Assembly: GCA_002344785.1 (NCBI GenBank)
Contig: DDUL01000013.1
Span: 1-16,779, forward strand
Source: Bdellovibrionaceae bacterium UBA2339
Lineage (GTDB): Bacteria; Bdellovibrionota; Bdellovibrionia; Bdellovibrionales; JAMPXM01
DNA: 16,779 bases
Reading direction: 5' to 3'
Shown here: positions 6,377 to 12,502 of the stretch, piece by piece
How the letters are laid out: each line of letters opens with the position of its first letter
Numbering within the stretch: the stretch's first letter is position 1
The notes under the pieces: model-generated
Databases searched by the model: none
The model's input: the letters and a program-made list of their open reading frames with translations, nothing else
Told to the model about the DNA's origin: nothing
Position numbers and translations under genes: made by a program

Positions 6377-9300
6377 ATGCCAAAAACCAATCTCCGGCAA
6401 AGTTTGCGTCAAATCTTCGCGCGCCTTCTTCGTCATGGCCAAAACTCTGGCCCCGTGACGTGCCGAACGCACAAAACCCACCTGAGCTTCCTCATGACAA
6501 CTGCCGTATTTGTGAGTGGCCTGCTGCTCACCGCTGTGACCTCGGCCTTCGCCGCCCCGCCTTCCATCGAATGGCGCCGCTTGGAAACTGAGCACTTTGA
6601 AATTCTCTTCGACGCAAGGCATGAGCAACTGGCTCGAATTTACGCTCAGCATGCCGAGGCCGCGTGGATGACATTGGCTCCCGCACTGCGCGCGTGGCCC
6701 GACAAGACCGTCATTTTGCTCGATGATTCCGTCGATGCCGCTAATGGCGCGGCCAGCGGCTTTCCCTACCCGACAATTCGCCTTTGGCCAGCAGCTCCAG
6801 TTCCCGGCGAAAGCATCGCCGACATCGGCCACTGGTCGCATGATCTGTTCATTCATGAGTACACCCACGTGCTCAATTTCGAGCCGGCCCACGGTCTGTG
6901 GCATCCCTTGCGAAATATTTTTGGCAATATCGTGCGTCCCAATATTTTGCTGCCGCGCTGGTATCTCGAAGGTCTCGCCGTTGAAATGGAGACGCGCTAT
7001 TCCTCACACGGTGGGCGTTTACGATCGCCTGACTTCTTGGCCACGGCACGCGCTATGGCTTTGGACGGCACGCTTCGCCGCGAAGAGATCTCGCGCGTGA
7101 ATGAAGTCAGCCTGCCCGATCATCCCGGCGGCGCTCGACCCTACTTGCTCGGCGGACTGCTGTGGAACAAGCTTTCGCGTGAACGACTCAAAGTCGTCGG
7201 TGATCTGAACGATCACTTCGCCGAAAGCCTGCCGTTCCTTCTTGATCCGGCGCTGGAAAAACAAATCGGCAAATCTTGGGCGCAATTGCTTGAAGAAACT
7301 TATAGCGAGATCGAAGCGCGCGCCCGGCAAGATCAGCTGCGCGTTTGCGGCGCCCAAGCTTGCGTGGAAGGCCAAGCGTTCGGCGAACCCGGTTTCTGGA
7401 CGCGATCGCCGACACTCTCGCCCTCTGGCGATCAACTGGCCTTTCTCACGCGTGAACACAATCGCGACGCCGTTCTTCGCCTCAGCACGCGCACCGCAGA
7501 CGCCTGGTCCACAGCGGAACGAAAGACCGACGCGCGAGGCGCGACGCGCTTGAGTTGGCTGCCAGACGGCCGCAGCATCTTACATGACGGCCTGGAAACT
7601 TTCGCGCGTTTCAGCGAACGCACTGAACTTTGGCGCTATGATCTTGACAGCAAAAAACGTGTGCGCCTCAGCTTCGGCGGCCGATTGCGCGAGCCCACGG
7701 CAAGCCCCGACGGGCGGCACGCGTTTGCGATTCAACTGCGCGCCGGCGGCACGCGCTTGGTGCGCGTGCGTTTGCCCGCCGACGAGGCCGCCGCCGAGCG
7801 CGAGTTCGCCGAAAACTCGCCGGGCCTGATTGAAGTTTGGCACGAGCCCGCCGGCGAAGAACGCTTGTCATGGCCGGTGATCTGGCGCGATCGCGTGTAT
7901 TTCATCGAGCGAAAACTCGACGCGCGCGATGAACTTTGGTCGCTGCCCCTGAATGCTTCGCCTGCGGAACGCACGCCAACCCGACATTTGCCGCAGTTCA
8001 CAAGTTTCGGTTTCCTGCAAACCAGCTCCAGGCTTGGGCTGATGTTCACTTCCGCGCAATCCGGCATCAGCAACATCTACGCTTGGAATGGCGAACAAGT
8101 TCGTCCACTCACCAACACCAGCACGCGCGCTTGGGCCGCGACTCACGATGTGACCCGCGACGAACTCATCTACTCGCGCCTGGATGGCGAAGGCTCACGC
8201 CTCAGACGTCTGACTCGTGCGGATCGCGAAGCGATGCCGGCCCTCAAACTTTCCGAGTTGCCGCGAACAGCACCACTCGTCGAACCGCTATGGCCAGTGC
8301 ATCAGCCTCCCGAGCCCGATCTCGGAGACTTACAAAGCGAAGAGTTCACGGCCGCTCGCTATATGTGGCCGCGCTACTGGATGCCGTATGCGACCTTGCT
8401 TCCGGGTGGCGCGTTCGTGTCGGCCACCACCAGCGTCGGCGACCCGATTGGCCGCCACACCGGTGTCGGTCAACTTTCCACCGACACGCGAATCGGCAAG
8501 CCCAATGTGTTTTTGTCCTATTCCAATTTCACCACGCCGATTCGGTTCACCTTGATGGGTGATGACGCTTGGGATGTGTTGAGCGGCTTGGATCGTCGTT
8601 CCACCAGCGCGGATTTGACGGCGCAGTTTTTCATTCCGGGTCTGAGCAATTCTTGGTCGGCGGCCTTGAGCGTGTCGCGTCTTCGCACAGAGCTCTCGAC
8701 ATCCGGTTCAGGCAGCAGCGCCTCGGACGTACGCCTGCGCGCTGGGCCTCGAGTCGCCATCGCCTATCAAGATGTCTCACAGCGAGGGCATGAGATTTCG
8801 CCCGAGAGCGGCCGCATGGCACGACTCGCCTATCAGCGATTCCTTCCGGACTTGGGCGGCATCAGCTATGAGAAAACAGATTTTTCCATAGCTGAGTTTC
8901 TCTCCGCGCGCACACCCGGATTGAGCTGGCTACCTTCGCGCCACGCGCTGGCACTGAACGCACAGGCGAGCTGGGCCCCACAACTCGACCGACTTTTCTT
9001 GGGTCCCTCAAGCATTTCGCTTCCGATTGAATCGCAAAGTCTCAGTAGCCTCGGCTCGACTTTCGTGATGCGCGGCTATCCCTCGGGAAGCTTCATCGGT
9101 AAAAAGATTCTGCGCACGTCGGCTGAATACCGATTGCCGATTTCGCGGCCTGAGCGCGGCTTTGGCACTTGGCCCTTGTTCATGCAGCGCTGGCATGCGG
9201 CCGTGTTCGGCGACCTGCTGACGCTTGAAGGTGCGGTTTATGATTGGGAGGCCAAAGGCTACCGACTTCGCGAAGTGGGCCACATGTATGGCGCCGTAGG

Positions 9301-9430
9301 CCTGGAAGCGCGGCTCGATGCGACTGTGCTCTATCACGTGCCGATTCAATTCACCTTTGGCCTGCACTACGGTTTGGACAAAGTCGCCAATCCGAATGCC
9401 GTCTACCCGGTGATCTCCTTCACGCTTTAA
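6377..9430 (+). CDS. Exported metalloprotease-like / TolB-like propeller / Omp85-like barrel fusion
   Basis: This ~1017-residue protein has three parts. After a long basic N-region and a hydrophobic signal (residues 38-59, ending AFAA), a gluzincin-like domain carries HEYTH at 160-164 and WYLEG with Glu198, 34 residues later. This is the HExxH...E zinc-site pattern of peptidase-MA-like proteins. Residues ~340-610 resemble a TolB/WD40-like beta-propeller (SPTLSPSGDQLAFL, LSWLPDGRSI, PTASPDGRHAFAI). Residues ~655-1017 look like an outer-membrane barrel of the Omp85/BamA type, with VMRGYPSGSF at 897-906, TSAEYRLPI and a C-terminal strand ending SFTL. The ATG at 6377 has only a weak AAAGAAG; ATG 6494 is an alternative. 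The product probably sits in the outer membrane with its enzyme domain in the periplasm, or exposes it. It diverges from pal. Protease activity is inferred from the motif only. Confidence 0.82.
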   Translation: MPKTNLRQSLRQIFARLLRHGQNSGPVTCRTHKTHLSFLMTTAVFVSGLLLTAVTSAFAAPPSIEWRRLETEHFEILFDARHEQLARIYAQHAEAAWMTLAPALRAWPDKTVILLDDSVDAANGAASGFPYPTIRLWPAAPVPGESIADIGHWSHDLFIHEYTHVLNFEPAHGLWHPLRNIFGNIVRPNILLPRWYLEGLAVEMETRYSSHGGRLRSPDFLATARAMALDGTLRREEISRVNEVSLPDHPGGARPYLLGGLLWNKLSRERLKVVGDLNDHFAESLPFLLDPALEKQIGKSWAQLLEETYSEIEARARQDQLRVCGAQACVEGQAFGEPGFWTRSPTLSPSGDQLAFLTREHNRDAVLRLSTRTADAWSTAERKTDARGATRLSWLPDGRSILHDGLETFARFSERTELWRYDLDSKKRVRLSFGGRLREPTASPDGRHAFAIQLRAGGTRLVRVRLPADEAAAEREFAENSPGLIEVWHEPAGEERLSWPVIWRDRVYFIERKLDARDELWSLPLNASPAERTPTRHLPQFTSFGFLQTSSRLGLMFTSAQSGISNIYAWNGEQVRPLTNTSTRAWAATHDVTRDELIYSRLDGEGSRLRRLTRADREAMPALKLSELPRTAPLVEPLWPVHQPPEPDLGDLQSEEFTAARYMWPRYWMPYATLLPGGAFVSATTSVGDPIGRHTGVGQLSTDTRIGKPNVFLSYSNFTTPIRFTLMGDDAWDVLSGLDRRSTSADLTAQFFIPGLSNSWSAALSVSRLRTELSTSGSGSSASDVRLRAGPRVAIAYQDVSQRGHEISPESGRMARLAYQRFLPDLGGISYEKTDFSIAEFLSARTPGLSWLPSRHALALNAQASWAPQLDRLFLGPSSISLPIESQSLSSLGSTFVMRGYPSGSFIGKKILRTSAEYRLPISRPERGFGTWPLFMQRWHAAVFGDLLTLEGAVYDWEAKGYRLREVGHMYGAVGLEARLDATVLYHVPIQFTFGLHYGLDKVANPNAVYPVISFTL

Positions 9431-9462
9431 GTTGTCGCTCGGATCGGCGTCTCCTTTGAAGC

Positions 9463-9527
9463 TTCGAATTGAACAGCGCGCGAATCCTCGTCGCGCTTTC
9501 AAAGTTCGAACCCCCGCGTTCAGCGGG
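9463..9527 (+). promoter_or_regulatory. Two hairpins between the barrel-protein gene and ssb
   Basis: The first hairpin (9463-9510) pairs TTCGAATTGA with TCAA..TTCGAA around an inner GCGCG/CGCGC stem, an 11-base loop and small internal loops. The second (9513-9527) is CCCGC-GTTCA-GCGGG, ending three bases before the AAAGGAG ribosome site of ssb (9528-9534 region). The first could act as a terminator without a T run for the upstream gene. The second sits where it could limit ribosome access to ssb. Function is inference; the pairings are visible. Confidence 0.45.
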
Positions 9528-9541
9528 AAAGGAGATCTGAA

Positions 9542-10114
9542 ATGGGAAGCATCAATCGCGTGACCCTCATGGGATCGCTGGGATCCTCACCCGAGCGTCG
9601 ACAAACTGCTCAAGGCAAACACTATGTGCGCCTGAGTCTCGCAACTCAACGTCGGCATCGGCACCCGCAAACCGGCGCCGTCACCAGCCAAACGCAGTGG
9701 CACGCCATCAACGTCTGGGGCAAAGATGCCGATCTTTGCCTCCAATATCTTGGCAAAGGCTCTCCGGTTTGCATCGAAGGCCATCTCTCACCTTACAAAC
9801 GCGAAGTGAACGGACCGGGCAGCGAACTGCGCACGCACATCGCCATCGTCGCCGATCGCGTGCAACTCATTCCCGGCACGCGGGCCGCACAAATGGCCGA
9901 GCCCACTCACCTCTTGGATGAGGCTGAGCCCACAAACACCGAATTCGATGACTCAGCTTCCGACGAAGCTGCAGGCGATCTCGAAAGTGATTTGGCCAAA
10001 AGCGAAATGAACGGCAGGGCCTTGAGCCGTCTTGAGGCCCAAGAAGAAACAAAGGCTGGGCGTCTCAAACGAACTTCGGCGAGCAAGGCCTCATCTCAAG
10101 TTTGGCCGAATTAG
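9542..10114 (+). CDS. ssb: Single-stranded DNA-binding protein, atypical C-terminus
   Basis: An SSB-family OB-fold covers residues 1-112 (SINRVTLMGSLGSSPE, YVRLSLATQ, TQWHAINVWGKDADLCLQYLGKGSPVCIEGHLS, IAIVADRVQLI). It would bind single-stranded DNA in replication or repair. The start at 9542 has AAAGGAG at a good distance. After the OB-fold an acidic stretch (residues ~120-155, rich in Asp/Glu) is followed by a basic tail that ends SSQVWPN. Ordinary SSB ends in an acidic tip such as DDDIPF, which docks partner proteins; that tip is missing here. Thus this may be a second, specialised SSB paralogue, or the acidic stretch may have moved inward. No frameshift that would restore a typical tail is evident. 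The gene is isolated from the usual neighbours uvrA or rpsF/rpsR. Confidence 0.9.
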   Translation: MGSINRVTLMGSLGSSPERRQTAQGKHYVRLSLATQRRHRHPQTGAVTSQTQWHAINVWGKDADLCLQYLGKGSPVCIEGHLSPYKREVNGPGSELRTHIAIVADRVQLIPGTRAAQMAEPTHLLDEAEPTNTEFDDSASDEAAGDLESDLAKSEMNGRALSRLEAQEETKAGRLKRTSASKASSQVWPN

Positions 10115-10136
10115 TGTTGTCGTCTGAGTGACTCGC

Positions 10137-10173
10137 GGGGCTTGCGGCGCGTTAAGTTTCGCTCGCAAGCCCC
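10137..10173 (+). terminator. Strong hairpin after ssb, terminator-like
   Basis: A perfect 10-bp stem, GGGGCTTGCG (10137-10146) with CGCAAGCCCC (10164-10173), encloses a 17-base loop, 22 bp after the ssb stop. Only TCTC follows, so there is no true T run. It could be a Rho-independent-like terminator, an mRNA 3' stabiliser, or the first stem of a structured leader for the next gene. Confidence 0.5.
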
Positions 10174-10183
10174 TCTCGGGAGG

Positions 10184-10269
10184 CACTTCGATGCGGACTT
10201 GTATGCCGAAGTGGCCTCGATCCGGGGTCGTCGGGATTTGCCGCACTTGAAGCTTCACGCTCAAGTGCG
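10184..10269 (+). promoter_or_regulatory. Two further hairpins in the leader of the 208-residue gene
   Basis: CACTTCG (10184-10190) pairs with CGAAGTG (10207-10213). Downstream CGCACTTGA (10242-10250) pairs with TCAAGTGCG (10261-10269) around a 10-base loop. With the 10137-10173 stem this makes three consecutive stems in the 240-bp gap between ssb and the gene at 10355. A TTGACA-like box at 10278-10283 follows, but no good -10 is spaced from it. Nothing else that I can support lies in the rest of the gap up to 10354. Confidence 0.4.
10191..10250 (+). CDS. Candidate 19-residue leader peptide
   Basis: A short frame reads MRTCMPKWPRSGVVGICRT and then stops. Its ATG at 10191 is seven bases after a strong GGGAGG (10178-10183), better than several real genes here. 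The ribosome site lies just ahead of the CACTTCG stem and the stop codon falls in the left arm of the CGCACTTGA hairpin. This arrangement suits a translated leader that changes hairpin formation. There is no family evidence and chance cannot be excluded. Confidence 0.22.
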   Translation: MRTCMPKWPRSGVVGICRT

Positions 10270-10354
10270 CTTGCCTATTGACAATGAACAAGACTCGTCA
10301 GGAGATGGAGATCAGAGCGCTGATTCACAGCGTTAGTAGCCAGGAGGATCATCC

Positions 10355-10981
10355 ATGGACGGCATCGATTTTCTCCAGAAATCGAGTATCCGAACAACCT
10401 CAACGGCGACGTCCGGATCGACGTCTCCATCGGCGGCCAATCCCATGAGCGGAGTCGGAGCTGAAATTCAAGCTCGCGGACCTCGCCAAGATCGCTTGGG
10501 TTGGATCAAAGAATTGGTGCGCTCGGAGATGCGCATGGAAGAAACCGGCGTCGTGGATATGACGCCCGTGTTTGATCCTCGCGCCATTTTGGCAACCGAG
10601 AGCTTGGCCTTCATCGAAGACATTAAGACAGCCTTCATCGACGCCTGCAGCGCCTTCAATCAGTTGAAGTCCAGCGCCTTAGGCCGCGTGAAGATTTACG
10701 CCGTGGCCAACACGCACGCTGACTTCATGCTGTTTCGAAACGGCTACAAGCTGATCGTCTCGGTGAAAGAGCCGGGCGCGATTTCACTGCGCTTTGTTTT
10801 TCAAGGCGCGGCCTTCGGTGGCTACGCCGGCGCGACAGCTGGCCAACAAGACGAAGATGTGTTGATCGCGCGCTGGGGCGCTTTCGGCGACCTCACTTGG
10901 ACGTATCAAGACCAGCCCGTCAAAATCGAATATTTGGTGCGCTACTATCTGACGCGCTTCATTCGCGAGTCCGCGCGCTAA
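10355..10981 (+). CDS. Conserved-looking hypothetical protein (208 aa)
   Basis: I do not recognise a family. A strong AGGAGG lies seven bases before the ATG at 10355. There is no signal peptide or membrane segment, so a cytoplasmic protein is expected. Residues 1-45 are low-complexity (Ser/Thr/Gly/Pro). From residue 47 onward the sequence looks like a folded domain: amphipathic helices (WIKELVRSEMRMEE; ATESLAFIEDIKTAFIDACSAFNQLK) followed by beta-rich RVKIYAVAN, DFMLFRNGYKLIVSV, ISLRFVF, then a Gly/Ala stretch and VLIARWGAFGDLTWTY. The C-terminus is a helix (VKIEYLVRYYLTRFIRES). It appears monocistronic, with a structured 240-bp gap upstream and a perfect hairpin five bases after its stop. 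No function is proposed. Confidence 0.8.
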   Translation: MDGIDFLQKSSIRTTSTATSGSTSPSAANPMSGVGAEIQARGPRQDRLGWIKELVRSEMRMEETGVVDMTPVFDPRAILATESLAFIEDIKTAFIDACSAFNQLKSSALGRVKIYAVANTHADFMLFRNGYKLIVSVKEPGAISLRFVFQGAAFGGYAGATAGQQDEDVLIARWGAFGDLTWTYQDQPVKIEYLVRYYLTRFIRESAR

Positions 10982-10985
10982 ATTC

Positions 10986-11008
10986 GATGCGGGCCCTGCG
11001 CCCGCATC
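10986..11008 (+). terminator. Perfect hairpin between convergent genes
   Basis: GATGCGGGC (10986-10994) pairs with GCCCGCATC (11000-11008) over a five-base loop, four bases past the stop of the 208-residue gene. The convergent gene ends at 11058. There is no T run on the plus side; on the minus side GAATTT follows. A bidirectional terminator or 3'-end stabiliser is likely. The remaining 49 bp to 11057 hold nothing else I can support. Confidence 0.55.
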
Positions 11009-11057
11009 ACCAGCTCAGCAGCCGCATTGGGCTCCCATAGACCCATAAGTTAACAAA

Positions 11058-11330
11058 TTAAACTGAAGCGTCGAAACGCCCTTGGCGTTTCAGCTTTTGC
11101 TTTTCATCGCCTGTCGGCACCAAGCGAAAGCGCGGCGGGCGAATCGCCGTCACGCGCAGCCTGATGCGATCGCCGTTTTTCGAAGGACTATGCGTGTCGT
11201 TGATCACGCGAATGATGAGGCAAGAGGCCTCTGTCTCATCGCCAATGGCGAGCACTAATTCGCCCGGAGCGCTGGCATCCAGCACTTTGGCCTCGATCTC
11301 ATCTCCGAGCTTGAGTTGGGACCAATCCAT
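11058..11330 (-). CDS. Small beta-rich hypothetical protein (90 aa)
   Basis: The start at 11330 is set by GGAGG five bases upstream; the frame extends a few codons further but without such a site. The product alternates short hydrophobic strands and turns: LGDEIEAKVLDA, ELVLAIGDETEASCLIIRV, GDRIRLRVTAIRPPRFRLV. It ends in a basic tail. The G-D-x-I-x-A-x-V and G-D-x-I-R-L-x-V repeats resemble OB/S1-like or FliK N-terminal-like beta barrels, but I cannot assign it. It lies 38 bp after the DUF2802 gene and is probably co-transcribed with it. DUF2802 genes are found near chemotaxis and flagellar genes in other bacteria, so a motility link is possible; this is inference only. Confidence 0.75.
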   Translation of the reverse strand: MDWSQLKLGDEIEAKVLDASAPGELVLAIGDETEASCLIIRVINDTHSPSKNGDRIRLRVTAIRPPRFRLVPTGDEKQKLKRQGRFDASV

Positions 11331-11368
11331 GTGGACCTCCGCAAGCAAAGCGCGCATTTCGACGAGCT

Positions 11369-12355
11369 TCAGACTCTGGGATTCTCGATGCGCGGGAACA
11401 CCACTTTTCGAATCGGATCCGCAGCCGGGCCAGAACCAGAGCCAGAGCCAATACCAGAGGCAGAACTTGGGCCGGGCGCCGAGGCCGCGACACTTTTCTT
11501 CAGGCGCTCAGCTTCCGCACGAGCTTCTTGCAGAGCTTCGCTTTGCGCTTCAAACGCACGACGGAACTCATCGCCGACTTCCTCAAGGCGTCGCTCACTT
11601 GTCGGAGCCGGATGCGCCGCAGTCGGCGCTGATTGGCGATCATGGAGCGTCGGCGAAGAATTCGGATGCCGTGTGGTCAGCTCCATATCGAGATTCTGCA
11701 TACCAAACTGCAAGCTCTGCAGGCGATCGACCAAAGCTTTTTGCTCGGCCTGCAAGCGCTCCAAGCGAAGCTTTTCCGCCGCTTGCGGATCAAGGCTTTG
11801 CGATGAGTCCTTGGGCGCTGCCGCGATTTCAGCCTTCGGCTCGCGGGCCCACTCGGGAAGATCTTCTTCGCGGAAGCTCAGCTGATCGCGATTCACCTTC
11901 ATGATGAATTCGATCTCGTTCATGGGCAGCTGAGTTTCGCGGTGAATTTCTTCAGCCGCGGCTCCGCGATGCGCCAGTCGCGCAGCGTGAATGTACTTGC
12001 GCGAGTTTTCGCGCTCGATGATTTCATGGTGAGGAATCTTGTCCTGAAAGATTTCGGCGACCTCAAGACTTCGATTCATGGCCACGCCGATGCTTTGCAT
12101 TTTCTGATCGGCATCGTGAATCTTCTGCTGCAACTCTTTGGCCTTCGCATCGACCAAAGTCATCATCTGCTGAATTTGCAGTTCGGTCCGATCATTCACA
12201 TCTTCGAGAATCGCGATCTTCGAGGTCAAAAGCTGAAGACCTTTAGAGAGGCGTGGGTCATCTTTTGCGGGTCGATTGAGTCGAACAAAGGCGACATACA
12301 GAGCAATCAACACGGCAATATTGAAAAGGATCTGGATGAACATTACGGCGCTCAC
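11369..12355 (-). CDS. Membrane-anchored coiled-coil protein with DUF2802-like domain
   Basis: A single N-terminal membrane helix (residues ~5-24) is followed by a long coiled coil (residues ~40-100). A DUF2802-like segment follows at ~118-158 (RKYIHAARLAHRGAAAEEIHRETQLPMNEIEFIM), a helix-turn-helix-like pattern. The rest is a charged, Glu/Ala/Gln-rich coiled tail with a Gly-Ser run (SGIGSGSGSG) near the end. DUF2802 proteins occur beside chemotaxis or flagellar genes in proteobacteria; their role is unknown. I chose the GTG at 12355 (328 aa) because AAGGGGG lies five bases upstream and it places the membrane helix at the N-terminus. A TTG at 12409 and an ATG at 12394 are in frame but lack a ribosome site. 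The last part is of low complexity at DNA level (repeated AGAGCC-like units). Confidence 0.8.
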   Translation of the reverse strand: MSAVMFIQILFNIAVLIALYVAFVRLNRPAKDDPRLSKGLQLLTSKIAILEDVNDRTELQIQQMMTLVDAKAKELQQKIHDADQKMQSIGVAMNRSLEVAEIFQDKIPHHEIIERENSRKYIHAARLAHRGAAAEEIHRETQLPMNEIEFIMKVNRDQLSFREEDLPEWAREPKAEIAAAPKDSSQSLDPQAAEKLRLERLQAEQKALVDRLQSLQFGMQNLDMELTTRHPNSSPTLHDRQSAPTAAHPAPTSERRLEEVGDEFRRAFEAQSEALQEARAEAERLKKSVAASAPGPSSASGIGSGSGSGPAADPIRKVVFPRIENPRV

Positions 12356-12502
12356 GAGCACCCCCTTTGGATATTGTGCCCAGAGGCCCCGCATTCGTCG
12401 ACGGACCAAGGTCGGGGATCGCGCCGATCGCGCTCAAATTGGCGCTCAGCCAAGGTCGCGAGCAAAATTTTCTGAGCGCGGTGACTCAAGAGCTTGGTTA
12501 AA

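Noticed and set aside
6236..6904. Long upstream extension of the pal reading frame on the minus strand
   Set aside because: It is antisense to the signal peptide and protease region of the divergent gene, crosses the promoter and repeats, and Pal has a good ribosome site and signal peptide at 6235.
10278..10306. Promoter with TTGACA at 10278 for the 208-residue gene
   Set aside because: At 16-18 bp spacing the -10 candidates match only two or three bases of TATAAT; kept as a remark only.
10142..10336. 64-residue TTG-start ORF in the ssb-downstream gap
   Set aside because: No ribosome site, it begins in the arm of a strong hairpin, and the residue mix is unconvincing; the short ATG frame at 10191 is better supported, though weak.
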